The notes below the pieces were generated by a model. The model was given only the letters and a program-made list of their open reading frames with translations, was not told the origin of the DNA and searched no databases. The translations under genes were made by a program, and so were the position numbers. Source: JBDSTZ01 sp039927975 (GTDB taxonomy: Bacteria > Pseudomonadota > Gammaproteobacteria > Burkholderiales > Burkholderiaceae_D). Taken from it: a stretch of DNA of 18,028 nt. Positions 1-7,901 of the stretch are shown one piece after another (the first letter of the stretch is position 1; each line of letters opens with the position of its first letter). The stretch is taken from NCBI GenBank assembly GCA_039927975.1, contig JBDSTZ010000312.1, positions 1 through 18,028 of the forward strand. The letters run 5' to 3'.

Positions 1-1439
1 TCGGCAAAGCCCAGCTTGGCGCCCAGGTTGCGCGTAAAGGTATCGCTGGCCTCGACGATACGGGCCTCGATCAGCACCTGCTTGGTGGCGATGTCGGTCT
101 TGGCGATCAGGCGCCGCACGTCCTCGAGCTTGCTGGCGATGTCGGTGACGAACAGCTGGTTGGTGCGCGGGTCGATCACCGCGCTGCCGCGCTTGGAGAG
201 CACGCGGTTCTTGGCGTCGCCGCCGCCGTCGAGGCCGAACACGGTGCGGAACATGTCGGCTTTCTGGTAGTTGAGCTGGAAGATTTCCTGGCGCAGCGGC
301 TCGAGGTCGGCGATCTGGGCGCGCTGCTCAAGTTCGGCGCGCTCCTTGACCAGCAGCTCTTCCTTCGGGGCGATCCACAGCACCGAGCCGTTCTTGCGCA
401 TGTCGAGGCCCTTGGCCTGCAGCACGACGTCGAGCGCCTGGTCCCACGGCACTTCCTTCAGACGCAAGGTCAGGTTGCCGCCGACCGAATCGCTGGTGAT
501 GATGTTCAGGCCCGAAATGTCGGCGATCGCCTGCAGCACCGCGCGCACTTCGACGTTCTGGAAATTGAACGAGAGCTTCTCGCCGCGGTAGCCGGGGCCG
601 CCCTGGCCGAGCTTGTTCGGCTCTTCCTTGAGCGGCTTGATGTCGATCACCAGCTGCGATTCGCTCTGGTAGACCGATTGCTCCCAGGCGCCGCCGGCGG
701 CGATCGTCATGCGCACGTTCTCGCCCTGGGCGACGGTGGTGATCGACGACACCGGGGTGCCGAAGTCGGTCACGTCGAGGCGCCGCCGCATGGCTGGCGG
801 CAAGGCGGTCTTCATGAAGTCGACCAGCACCGCGTTGCCCTGCTGGCGCACATCGACCGCCACCTGGCTGTTGGGCAGGTCGACGACGATGCGGCCTTCG
901 CCGTTGCTGCCGCGCTTGAAATCGACGTCGCGCAGCACCTGGCGCGCGGCGGCCGGGGCGGCGGCCAGGCTGACCGGGCGCAGCGGCACGCCGGCCGCGT
1001 TGACCGCCTGCGCCGGATTGCCCGAAGCGTCGATGGTGACGATGACCGACTTGCCGTCGATGGCGGCGGCGTAGTTGAGCGCGCGCTTGAGGTTGAGGAC
1101 CAGGCGGGTGCGTTCGCCGGCCTGCGCCACGTTGACCGCGCGCACATCGCCGACGTTGATCTCTTGCGAGGTCTTGCCGGTGGCGTTGACGGTGGCGCCG
1201 AAGTCGAGCGCGATGCGGGCCGGATTGCTGATCAAAAAGCCGATCGGCAGTTTGGCCGGCGCGTTCTTCATGCCGATGTTGACGATCACGTTGGCGCCCT
1301 GCTGGCTGGCGCTGATCGATTCGATGGCGTTGTCCTCGGCCAGCGCGGCGCCGGCGGCGCAGGCGAAGGCCAGCGAGGCGCCCAGGCGAACGAGCGGCCC
1401 GAGCAGGGCGGCGGCGCCGCGGGTTCTGAGTGCGATCAT
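1..1439 (-). CDS. pilQ: Type IV pilus secretin PilQ (N-terminal 479 codons; C-terminus beyond the left edge)
   Basis: Outer-membrane secretin through which the type IV pilus passes; last gene of pilMNOPQ. Reading the minus strand from the ATG at 1439 gives an open frame to position 1. Residues 1-34 are a Sec signal peptide ending ALA. About 37-137 and 168-268 look like two AMIN (peptidoglycan-binding) domains. About 290-358 is an STN domain (FNFQNVEVRAVLQAIADISG region), about 385-450 a secretin N domain, and from about 454 the secretin core begins with VLIEARIVEAS. The beta-barrel part is outside the window. The ATG overlaps the pilP stop as ATGA, which fixes the start and implies translational coupling. 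Domain order and the neighbours make the identification firm; domain borders are estimated by eye. Confidence 0.96.
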   Translation of the reverse strand, partial: MIALRTRGAAALLGPLVRLGASLAFACAAGAALAEDNAIESISASQQGANVIVNIGMKNAPAKLPIGFLISNPARIALDFGATVNATGKTSQEINVGDVRAVNVAQAGERTRLVLNLKRALNYAAAIDGKSVIVTIDASGNPAQAVNAAGVPLRPVSLAAAPAAARQVLRDVDFKRGSNGEGRIVVDLPNSQVAVDVRQQGNAVLVDFMKTALPPAMRRRLDVTDFGTPVSSITTVAQGENVRMTIAAGGAWEQSVYQSESQLVIDIKPLKEEPNKLGQGGPGYRGEKLSFNFQNVEVRAVLQAIADISGLNIITSDSVGGNLTLRLKEVPWDQALDVVLQAKGLDMRKNGSVLWIAPKEELLVKERAELEQRAQIADLEPLRQEIFQLNYQKADMFRTVFGLDGGGDAKNRVLSKRGSAVIDPRTNQLFVTDIASKLEDVRRLIAKTDIATKQVLIEARIVEASDTFTRNLGAKLGFA

Positions 1440-1993
1440 TTGTTGGTCCCCTTACTATCTTGCAATTCAAGCTTGGACGGGCGCTCGACCCACTCGCCAC
1501 CGGCATCTTGTACAACTTCCTTGACCGTGACGGCATCTTCCGTCACCGCCGTGATCAGGCCGTAGTTCTGGCCCAGCCGCTGACCGATGCGCACCTGGTG
1601 CACGGCCTTGTCGATTTGCAGCAGGGCGTAGTTGACGCCGCCCTTCTGCATCACGCCGACCATGGTCATCGTGTCGAGCGGATAGCTCTCGAGGAATTCC
1701 TTGCGGCGGTTCATATCGGGTTTGAAGCGGTCGTTGGCGGCCGCCGCGCGGGCCAGCTCGGCGAGCAGCTTGTTGGCGCTGAACGGGTCGGTCGCTTCCT
1801 GCGCGGTGTAGGCGAACGGGATAAAGGCCTTCGGCTCGGCCAGCGGCGTGACCGAGACCTTGGTGTCCTTCTTGACCTGGGCCATCCAGTCGCGCACTTC
1901 CTTGACGTCGCTGTCGCTGCAGCCGGCGACCAGCAGCGCGGCCAGCGTCAACAGGGTCGGGCGCAGCGCGCGCCGCATCATTGGCTGTTTCAT
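1436..1993 (-). CDS. pilP: Type IV pilus assembly lipoprotein PilP
   Basis: Inner-membrane lipoprotein that links the PilNO complex to the PilQ secretin in the periplasm. The 185-residue product begins with a basic n-region (MKQPMMRRALRP), a hydrophobic stretch and a lipobox LVAGC, so Cys25 is the likely lipidated residue. The rest is a soluble periplasmic domain with the PilP-like segment FIPFAYTAQEATDPF and a C-terminal half ending in a beta-rich part (VRIGQRLGQNYGLITAVTED). The ATG overlaps the pilO stop and its own stop overlaps the pilQ ATG, both as ATGA. Length and position are normal for the family. Confidence 0.96.
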   Translation of the reverse strand: MKQPMMRRALRPTLLTLAALLVAGCSDSDVKEVRDWMAQVKKDTKVSVTPLAEPKAFIPFAYTAQEATDPFSANKLLAELARAAAANDRFKPDMNRRKEFLESYPLDTMTMVGVMQKGGVNYALLQIDKAVHQVRIGQRLGQNYGLITAVTEDAVTVKEVVQDAGGEWVERPSKLELQDSKGTNK

Positions 1994-2658
1994 TTGGCGC
2001 CTCCCTTGGCCTTGTTCTTGTCGGCGCGCGCCTTGCGCTGCGCCAGCGCCTCATCCGGATCGAGGTAGCGGAAGGTCTTGGCGACGGCGTCGAGCATCAG
2101 GGTGCCGTCGGGGCGCGCGGTCAGCGCCATGTTGTTGAGCGTGACGATGCGCGGCAGGTTGGCCATGTCGCCGGCGAATGAGCCGAGGTCGTGGTAGTTG
2201 CCGCTGACCTTCAATTCGATCGGCAGTTCGGCGTAGTAATCGCGCACCACCACCTGGCCCGGCTTGAACAGCTCGATCTGCAGGCCGCGGCCGGTGCCGG
2301 CATGGGTGATGTCCGACAGCAGCGCGGCCATCTCGGCCTTGCTCGGCAACTGTTTCTGCAAGCGTTCGACGTACTGGTCGACCTGGACGCGCTGCGCCTT
2401 GAGCGCGTCGAGGTTGATCGCCTGCGCCATCTTGACCTTGTATTCCTCGCGCAGGTGGACTTCGTCCTGGGCCAGGCGGTCCTGGTCCTCGAACTGGCTC
2501 GACCAGTAGAAGAAGTAGCCCGCCACGGCCACGGCGGCGACCACGCCGGCGGCGCACAGCAGGCGCGGGGCCAGCGGCCACTGGCCGGGATGGCGTCCGG
2601 CCAGCCCCTGGAACTGGGCCGACAGCGAGCCGCCGAGTTGTTTCAGATCGATGTTCAT
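1990..2658 (-). CDS. pilO: Type IV pilus inner-membrane protein PilO
   Basis: Bitopic inner-membrane protein that forms heterodimers with PilN and holds the pilus machine in register. The 222-residue product has a short cytoplasmic N-terminus, one transmembrane helix at about residues 31-53 (LLCAAGVVAAVAVAGYFFYW), then a coiled-coil region (about 60-105, rich in Glu, Lys and Gln) and a ferredoxin-like periplasmic domain containing the family motif YYAELPIELKVSGNYHDLG at about 140-158. The C-terminal tail is basic. Start and stop both lie in four-base ATGA overlaps with pilN and pilP. Confidence 0.96.
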   Translation of the reverse strand: MNIDLKQLGGSLSAQFQGLAGRHPGQWPLAPRLLCAAGVVAAVAVAGYFFYWSSQFEDQDRLAQDEVHLREEYKVKMAQAINLDALKAQRVQVDQYVERLQKQLPSKAEMAALLSDITHAGTGRGLQIELFKPGQVVVRDYYAELPIELKVSGNYHDLGSFAGDMANLPRIVTLNNMALTARPDGTLMLDAVAKTFRYLDPDEALAQRKARADKNKAKGGAK

Positions 2659-3341
2659 GGGTGTCCGTTCGGGCTGGTGGGCACTGCGGCGGAAGTGGCG
2701 CCCGCCCGGGCGCCGTCCTTGGCACCGTCCTTGGCACCGTCCTTGGCACTACCCTTGGCGCCATCCTTGGCCGCTTCCTTGTCGCGCGGGCGCTTGATCG
2801 CCACGGCCATGGTGAATTCCTCGATCTTCTTGCCGGTCTTGCTTTGCGGCAGAGGAATCGCGCGAATCTCGGTCAGGTCGGGGCGTTCAAGCCAGGGCGA
2901 GGAACCGGCCAGGTTGCGCAGCAGTTCGGCGACCCGCTCCTGCGACTGGGCGTAGCCGGTCAGGAACACCCGCTGGCCATCCTGCTTGAAGCCTTTCAGG
3001 TAGACGCCCTGCGGGGTCTGCTTGACCAGTTCGTCGAACAGGTAGACCGGCTGGTTGCGGTCGCCCTGCAAGTCTTCGACCGCTTGCTGGCGCGCCTTGA
3101 GCGCTTCGATTTCCTGCTTGAGGGTGGCGATCTCGACGATCTTCTTGTCGAGTTCGATATTGGCGGTCTTGAGCACCAGGTTGCGCTCGTTCTGGATGGC
3201 GATGCGGCGCGCGTTGTAGCCGCCCACGGCCAGCACCACGGCGACCCCGGCGATGACGCCGAGCGCCATCAGGGCGACGAACGCGGTCTTCTTGAGCTTG
3301 CGCTTGGCTTCGCGGTGCGGCAGTAGGTTAATTCTGATCAT
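2655..3341 (-). CDS. pilN: Type IV pilus inner-membrane protein PilN with a repetitive C-terminal tail
   Basis: Bitopic partner of PilO. The N-terminus carries the motif INLLPHREAKRK (residues 4-15), which in the family docks into the cytoplasmic actin-like PilM. A transmembrane helix follows at about 21-43, then a coiled coil (about 50-75) and the periplasmic fold (about 90-180, including VYLKGFKQDGQRVFLTGYA). The 228-residue product ends in a low-complexity tail, about residues 188-215, of repeated KDGA-like tetrapeptides encoded by a 12-bp tandem repeat. The ATG shares one base with the pilM stop (TAATG), so pilM and pilN are coupled. The tail is longer and more repetitive than the rest of the family leads me to expect. 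Confidence 0.95.
   Translation of the reverse strand: MIRINLLPHREAKRKLKKTAFVALMALGVIAGVAVVLAVGGYNARRIAIQNERNLVLKTANIELDKKIVEIATLKQEIEALKARQQAVEDLQGDRNQPVYLFDELVKQTPQGVYLKGFKQDGQRVFLTGYAQSQERVAELLRNLAGSSPWLERPDLTEIRAIPLPQSKTGKKIEEFTMAVAIKRPRDKEAAKDGAKGSAKDGAKDGAKDGARAGATSAAVPTSPNGHP
2711..2770. repeat. 12-bp tandem repeat inside the 3' end of pilN
   Basis: Five consecutive units of about 12 bp, close to CACCGTCCTTGG on the plus strand (CGCCGTCCTTGG, CACCGTCCTTGG twice, CACTACCCTTGG, CGCCATCCTTGG). The period is a multiple of three, so unit gain or loss keeps the frame. It encodes the AKDG/AKGS/AKDG/AKDG/AKDG tail of PilN. A more degenerate sixth unit may follow. Confidence 0.85.
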
Positions 3342-4417
3342 TAGCCGAACCTCCGCAGCGCCAGGCCGCAGGCGACGATATAGCCGGGCGCCTCGCCGCG
3401 CAGCTGCGATTCGCGCACGGTCGGGCCCAGCTGCATGCCCTTGAAGGGCGACAGCACGGCGCAGGAAATCTTGCTGCGGGCGGCGATCAGTTCGAGCAGG
3501 CCGGGGGTCAGCGCGCAGCCGCCGGCCAGGTACAACTGGTCGATGCGGGTAAACGGCGTCGAGGTGTAGAAGAACTGGATCGCGCGCGTGACTTCGAGCG
3601 CGGCGTTCTCGAGGAAGGGCGTGAGCAGGTCGGCCTGGTAATTCTCGGGCAGGTCGCCGCTCTTCTTCTTGTTCTCGGCTTCCTCGAACGACATGCCGTA
3701 GGCGCGCACGATATCCTGGGTCAGCTGGTTGCCGCCGAACGGTTGTTCGCGCTCGTAGATGGTTTCGCCGTCGAGCATGACGGAAATGTGGGTGACCTGG
3801 GCGCCGATCTGGAACAGCGCGACGATCTGGTCGGCGGCGGCCTTGGCGTTCTGGCCCAGCACCCGTTCGAGCGAGGCGCGGGCGGCGTACGATTCGATGT
3901 CCATCACCGTCGCGCTCAAGCCGGCCGCCTCGGCGATCGCCACGCGGTCCTCGACTTTTTCCTTGCGTGCGGCGGCCAGCATGACGTCGATGTCGTCGGG
4001 CGAATTGCCGGACAGGCCGAGCACGTCGAAATCGAGGCTGACCTCGTCGAGCGCGAAGGGGATGTACTGGCTGGCCTCGGACTCGACCTGCACTTCGAGC
4101 TGGTCTTCCGACAGGCCGGCCGGCAGGATGATCTTGCGGGTGATGACCGAGGCCGGCGGCATGCCGAGGGCGACCAGCTTGACCCGGGTGCCGCTCTTCT
4201 TCCAGACCCGCCGCACGGCCTCGGAGACCTGGTCCATGTTCTCGATGTTGCCGTCGACGACGGCGCCGCGCGGCAGCGGCTCGGCGGCGTAGCGCTCGAG
4301 ACGCAGCTCGCCCTTGCCGACTTCGGCGAGCTCGACCAGCCGCACACCCGAGGTGCTGATGTCCACCCCCAACAGGGGCGGACTGGCTTGTCCAAACAGG
4401 CTTCCTAAATTGACCAT
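3341..4417 (-). CDS. pilM: Type IV pilus assembly ATPase-like protein PilM
   Basis: Cytoplasmic actin-like protein that binds the N-terminus of PilN and connects the alignment complex to the cytoplasmic motor. The 358-residue product has the actin-family phosphate-1 motif GVDISTSGVRLVEL (residues 17-30), a central region with DIMLAAARKEKVEDR, and a late glycine motif LAGGCALTPGLLELI typical of the ASKHA fold. The ATG at 4417 is preceded by AAGGAG (4428-4433), 10 nt upstream, and follows a long non-coding region, so this is the first gene of the operon. The TAA stop overlaps the pilN ATG. Confidence 0.96.
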   Translation of the reverse strand: MVNLGSLFGQASPPLLGVDISTSGVRLVELAEVGKGELRLERYAAEPLPRGAVVDGNIENMDQVSEAVRRVWKKSGTRVKLVALGMPPASVITRKIILPAGLSEDQLEVQVESEASQYIPFALDEVSLDFDVLGLSGNSPDDIDVMLAAARKEKVEDRVAIAEAAGLSATVMDIESYAARASLERVLGQNAKAAADQIVALFQIGAQVTHISVMLDGETIYEREQPFGGNQLTQDIVRAYGMSFEEAENKKKSGDLPENYQADLLTPFLENAALEVTRAIQFFYTSTPFTRIDQLYLAGGCALTPGLLELIAARSKISCAVLSPFKGMQLGPTVRESQLRGEAPGYIVACGLALRRFG

Positions 4418-4455
4418 GAGGCGCGCACTCCTTACCTTCCTTGCATCTGCTACCG

Positions 4456-4475
4456 CTGCAAAAGTTGCATTGCAG
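4456..4475. promoter_or_regulatory. Overlapping TGCAA/TTGCA dyad in the pilM leader
   Basis: CTGCAA (4456-4461) and TTGCAG (4470-4475) form a 6-bp inverted repeat. Inside it TGCAA-AAG-TTGCA (4457-4469) is a second, tighter dyad. It lies 39-58 bp upstream of the pilM ATG, a reasonable operator or leader-hairpin position. No regulator can be named from sequence alone. Confidence 0.3.
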
Positions 4476-4510
4476 AACGAATAATGATCACGCCCGCCGT
4501 CCGGGAATTT

Positions 4511-4516
4511 GTTATA
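4511..4516 (-). promoter_or_regulatory. Possible -10 element for pilMNOPQ
   Basis: On the minus strand this reads TATAAC, one mismatch from the sigma-70 -10 consensus, about 95 nt upstream of the pilM start. No convincing -35 hexamer is seen 16-18 bp further upstream (TGTCCG is the nearest), so this would be an activator-dependent promoter if it is one. Confidence 0.25.
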
Positions 4517-4636
4517 AAACCTGCATTTAGACCGGACACGTGAGACTGTACATTAAATCGTAGCAACAACCGTCAGCCGGTGTAAAGGTATTTCTGCATT
4601 GGAACATTGCTCTGGCACACCGGGAAAACAACACTC

Positions 4637-4732
4637 TATTTACCTGGAAACATCATAGTTGTCGGCAGGGTCACGGCTGCGGAAAACGGCCAATATTTGC
4701 CTGAAAACATCATAGTTGTCACCAGGTTCACG
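4637..4732. repeat. Pair of imperfect 39-bp direct repeats between pilM and mrcA
   Basis: Repeat 1 (4637-4675) and repeat 2 (4694-4732) match at 34 of 39 positions by eye, with a 57-bp period. The best-conserved part is AACATCATAGTTGTC, identical in both. Each repeat contains CCTG-N19-CAGG (4643-4669 and 4700-4726). The pair sits in a stretch visibly richer in A+T than the flanking genes. It could be a double operator for pilM or mrcA, or the leftover end of an insertion element whose ends carry several transposase-binding repeats. No transposase gene is present nearby. Confidence 0.7.
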
Positions 4733-4873
4733 CCGCCAAACGGCGCCTTTGCTCGGCCACGGTGGCGGATGGCCGGGCCGGCGGCGCACCCCATTGAAGG
4801 TGACGGCGGCGCGCGGCGGCACTTGAGGGCGGGCCGTCCGGGCCGGGCGTGCCGCGCGCGGCGAGGCGTGCAC

Positions 4874-4879
4874 TATAAT
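4874..4879 (+). promoter_or_regulatory. -10 element (TATAAT) of the mrcA promoter
   Basis: A perfect sigma-70 -10 hexamer 34 nt before the mrcA ATG, predicting a leader of roughly 25-30 nt. The sequence 17 bp upstream is GC-rich with no recognisable -35, so transcription strength and activator need are unclear. Confidence 0.5.
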
Positions 4880-4913
4880 GATCGGCATCAATAGATAGAG
4901 AGACGCGCGCCGC

Positions 4914-7265
4914 ATGACATCCGCCAATTCCGATGCAAAAAAATCAACTCCCGCGCCCGGCGCGCGCAAGCTCACGCCGCGCCGCCTGCTGCTGCTCGCG
5001 CTGGGCATCCTGACCAGCGGCGCGCTGGTGGCGGTGCTGGTGGTGGTGTTCGCGCTGGCGATGGCCTACCCCAACCTGCCGGCGCTCGACACCTTGACCG
5101 ATTACCGGCCGAAGATGCCGCTGCGGATCTTTTCCTCCGACGGCGTGCTGATCGGCGAATTCGGCGAGGAGCGCCGCAACATGGTGCACATCAAGGATAT
5201 TCCCGATGTGATGAAGAAAGCCGTGCTGGCGATCGAGGACGACCGCTTCTACTCGCACGGCGGGGTCGACTACACCGGCATCCTGCGTGCTGCTCTGCAC
5301 AATGCCTCGGGCGGGCCGCGCCAGGGCGCCTCCACCATCACCCAGCAGGTGGCCCGCAATTTCTTCCTGTCGAGCGAACAAACCTTGAAGCGCAAGGCCT
5401 ATGAAGTGCTGCTGGCCTGGAAGATCGAAAAGAACCTCAGCAAGGACCAGATCCTCGAGGTGTACATGAACCAGATCTACCTGGGCCAGCGGGCCTACGG
5501 CTTCGCCTCGGCGGCGCAGATCTATTTCGGCAAACATATCCAGGATATCAGTGTGGCCGAGGCGGCCATGCTGGCCGGCCTGCCGAAGGCGCCCTCGGCC
5601 TACAATCCGGTGGTCAATCCGAAGCGCGCGCGCAAGCGCCAGCAATACATCCTCGAGCGGATGCACAACCTCAAATACATCACCGACGCCCAGTTCGAGG
5701 CGGCCAAGGCCGAGCCGCTCAAGATCAAGACCGACAGCAACGAGTTCGGCGTGCACGCCGAGTACGTGGCCGAGATGGCGCGCCAGCTGGTGTACGAGCA
5801 ATTCAAGGAAGAAACCTACACCCGCGGCTTGAACGTGTTTACCACTGTCAGCAAGTCCGACCAGGATGCCGCCTACCTGGCCCTGCGGCGCGGCGTGATG
5901 GAGTACGAGAAGCGCCACAGCTACCGCGGGCCGGAAGCCTTCATCGACATTCCGTCGGCCAAGGAAGAAGCCGACGAGGCGATCGAGACCGAGCTGGCCG
6001 AGCATCCCGACAGCGACGACATCGTCGCCGCGATGGTGCTGCAGGCCAGCCCGAGCCAGGTGACGGCGGTGACCGCCTCGGGCGAAGAGATCAAGATCAG
6101 CGGGCCGGGCCTGGCCTTCATTCAGGGCTTGCTGAGCGAGAAGGCGGCGCCCAACCGGCGCGTCAAGCGCGGCGCGGTGATCCGCGTGACGCAGGAGGGC
6201 GGCAGCGCCTGGAGCGTGACGCAGATGCCGGAAATCGAATCGGCGTTTGTCGCCGCCGACACCACCGACGGCGCGATCCGCGCGCTGGTCGGCGGCTTCG
6301 ATTACAACCGCAGCAAGTTCAACCACGTGACCCAGGCCTGGCGCCAGCCCGGTTCCTCGTTCAAGCCCTTCATCTACTCGGCCTCGCTCGAACGCGGGCT
6401 GTCGCCGGCCACCATCATCAACGACGCGCCGATCTCGTTCGACGCCGGCCAGACCGGCGGCCAGGCCTGGGAGCCGAAGAACTACGACGGCAAGTACGAG
6501 GGGCCGATGACGATGCGGCGCGGGCTGACCAAGTCGAAGAACATGATTTCGATCCGCATCCTCTCGAAGATCGGCGCCAAGTACGGCCAGGAATACACCA
6601 CCCGCTTCGGCTTCGACGCCGACAAGAATCCGCCCTACCTGACGTTGGCGCTGGGCGCCGGCAACACCACGCCGCTGCAGCTGGCCGGCGCCTACGCGGT
6701 GTTCGCCAACGGCGGCTACCGGGTCAGCCCCTACCTCATTTCGAAGGTTACCGACAGCGAGGGCAAGGTGTTGTCGCAGGCCGCGCCCGACAAGGCCGGG
6801 GTCGACGCCAACCGGGTCATCGACGAGCGCAACGCCTTCCTGATGGACAGCATGCTCAAGGACGTGGTGCGCTATGGCACGGCGACCAAGGCGCTGGTGC
6901 TCAAGCGCCCCGACATCGCCGGCAAGACCGGCACCACCAACGATTCGGTGGACGCCTGGTTCGCCGGCTACCAGTCGAAGCTGGTGGGGATCGCCTGGAT
7001 CGGCTACGACCAGCCAAAGAACCTGGGCAACAAGGAAACCGGCGGCGGCCTGGCGCTGCCGATCTGGATCGGCTTCATGCAAAAGGCGCTCAAGAATGTG
7101 CCGATCGAGGAAAGACCGGTGCCGTCGGGCCTGATCCAGGTCGGCGAGGAATATTATTACGCCGAGAATCCGCCGGGCAGCGGGGTGCAGAGCCTCGACA
7201 CGGGCGCGCGCGGCACGCCGGTCGAGGAAAAGGCCAAGGACGCGGTCAAGAACGAGCTGTTCTAG
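4914..7265 (+). CDS. mrcA: Penicillin-binding protein 1A (bifunctional glycosyltransferase/transpeptidase)
   Basis: Class A PBP that polymerises lipid II and cross-links peptidoglycan in the periplasm. The 783-residue product has a basic cytoplasmic tail (LTPRR) and a signal anchor at about residues 24-51. The GT51 domain follows at about 70-250 with the catalytic motif AIEDDRFYSHGG (Glu108), RQGASTITQQVARN and the second Glu near 164. A PBP1A-type linker/OB region spans about 310-430. The transpeptidase has SxxK at 481-484 (nucleophile Ser481 in QPGSSFKP), SKN at 541-543 and KTGTT from Lys671. All catalytic motifs are intact. It is divergent from pilM, the common betaproteobacterial arrangement, and converges on cyaY with a 21-bp gap. 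A weak purine-rich GAGAGA lies about 11 nt before the ATG. Also called ponA. Confidence 0.96.
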   Translation: MTSANSDAKKSTPAPGARKLTPRRLLLLALGILTSGALVAVLVVVFALAMAYPNLPALDTLTDYRPKMPLRIFSSDGVLIGEFGEERRNMVHIKDIPDVMKKAVLAIEDDRFYSHGGVDYTGILRAALHNASGGPRQGASTITQQVARNFFLSSEQTLKRKAYEVLLAWKIEKNLSKDQILEVYMNQIYLGQRAYGFASAAQIYFGKHIQDISVAEAAMLAGLPKAPSAYNPVVNPKRARKRQQYILERMHNLKYITDAQFEAAKAEPLKIKTDSNEFGVHAEYVAEMARQLVYEQFKEETYTRGLNVFTTVSKSDQDAAYLALRRGVMEYEKRHSYRGPEAFIDIPSAKEEADEAIETELAEHPDSDDIVAAMVLQASPSQVTAVTASGEEIKISGPGLAFIQGLLSEKAAPNRRVKRGAVIRVTQEGGSAWSVTQMPEIESAFVAADTTDGAIRALVGGFDYNRSKFNHVTQAWRQPGSSFKPFIYSASLERGLSPATIINDAPISFDAGQTGGQAWEPKNYDGKYEGPMTMRRGLTKSKNMISIRILSKIGAKYGQEYTTRFGFDADKNPPYLTLALGAGNTTPLQLAGAYAVFANGGYRVSPYLISKVTDSEGKVLSQAAPDKAGVDANRVIDERNAFLMDSMLKDVVRYGTATKALVLKRPDIAGKTGTTNDSVDAWFAGYQSKLVGIAWIGYDQPKNLGNKETGGGLALPIWIGFMQKALKNVPIEERPVPSGLIQVGEEYYYAENPPGSGVQSLDTGARGTPVEEKAKDAVKNELF

Positions 7266-7286
7266 CGTCGGCCGGACCGCGACGGC

Positions 7287-7613
7287 TTACAGCGTGACGG
7301 TGGCGCCGCCCTGGGCGCTGGCCAGGCTCGACAGGGTGGCCATCAGTTCGGAGCCGTCGCGCGTGTTGATCCAGACCTCGCCCACGCGCTTGTAGTGGAA
7401 GCCGCCGGACTTGGCGGCGACCCACATTTCCTGCATCGGCGCCTGGCTGTTGACGATGATCTTGCTGCCGTTGTCGATGAACTCGATATCGAGCACATTG
7501 CCGCTGCGCTTGCACTCGACGTCGATCAGGTCGGCATCGTTCAAGCGGTCCATCGCGTTCTCGATGGCGGAAAGGGTGCGGTCGGCCAGGTCCAAAAATT
7601 CAGTTTCGCTCAT
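7287..7613 (-). CDS. cyaY: Frataxin homologue CyaY (iron-sulfur cluster assembly modulator)
   Basis: Small cytosolic frataxin that binds iron and IscS and tunes Fe-S cluster assembly. The 108-residue product has an acidic first helix (EFLDLADRTLSAIENAMDRL, residues 5-24), then beta strands including VLDIEFIDNGSKIIVN and the family signature QAPMQEMWVAAKSGGFHY (about 57-74). Length matches bacterial CyaY. GGAG at 7620-7623, 6 nt before the ATG, supports the start. It is divergent from the lipoprotein-lysA pair, a typical genomic context for cyaY in proteobacteria. Confidence 0.96.
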   Translation of the reverse strand: MSETEFLDLADRTLSAIENAMDRLNDADLIDVECKRSGNVLDIEFIDNGSKIIVNSQAPMQEMWVAAKSGGFHYKRVGEVWINTRDGSELMATLSSLASAQGGATVTL

Positions 7614-7656
7614 GCTACACTCCGGGGTCTTTGCTAATCAAACCGTGATTCTAATC

Positions 7657-7893
7657 GTGAACTCCCGCCTTGCGTTCCCCACTGCCCTGATTTGCCCGCC
7701 GCGCCGCATCATGCTGGGCGCCTTGCTGGCCTTGGCCAGCCTGGCCGGCTGCGGCCAGCCGGGCGACCTGTACATGCCCAAACCGGCGCACACACCGGCG
7801 CCCAAGGCGTCGTCGCCGGCGCCGGCGCCGCAGCAAGCGGTCGCCGCGCCGGCATCCAGCCTCCCCGCTTCCTCTTCACCTGCCGTCAAATAA
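7657..7893 (+). CDS. lptM: LptM/YifL-type small lipoprotein
   Basis: Short lipoprotein between cyaY and lysA, the position of LptM (YifL), an outer-membrane lipoprotein that assists LptD maturation in E. coli. From the GTG at 7657 it is 78 residues: PPRRIMLGALLALASLAGC is a basic n-region, hydrophobic core and lipobox LAGC with Cys32. GQPGDLYMPKP, immediately after the Cys, is the family signature (usually GQKGPLYLP). The tail is Pro/Ala/Ser-rich. The start is uncertain. ATG 7711 would give only 13 uncharged residues before the Cys, so GTG 7657 (or GTG 7645) gives a better signal peptide, but none has a clear SD. It ends 8 nt before lysA, so the two are probably co-transcribed. Confidence 0.75.
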   Translation: MNSRLAFPTALICPPRRIMLGALLALASLAGCGQPGDLYMPKPAHTPAPKASSPAPAPQQAVAAPASSLPASSSPAVK

Positions 7894-7901
7894 ACCCGAT
7901 C

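Noticed and set aside
4607..4894. A 95-codon plus-strand open frame in the pilM-mrcA gap containing YLPGNIIVV and YLPENIIVV
   Set aside because: The repeated peptide is just the translation of the 39-bp direct repeats. The rest is low-complexity Arg/Gly/Ala sequence and there is no SD.
4944..7082. A 712-codon open frame antisense to mrcA, and a 572-codon one (7638-9356) antisense to lysA
   Set aside because: Both mirror the codon structure of the strongly supported sense genes, have no recognisable motifs, and show the compositional bias of antisense reading in GC-rich DNA.
7266..7286. CGTCG/CGACG dyad between the convergent mrcA and cyaY genes as a bidirectional terminator
   Set aside because: Only a 5-bp stem and no T-run on either side, so it is not supportable as an intrinsic terminator.
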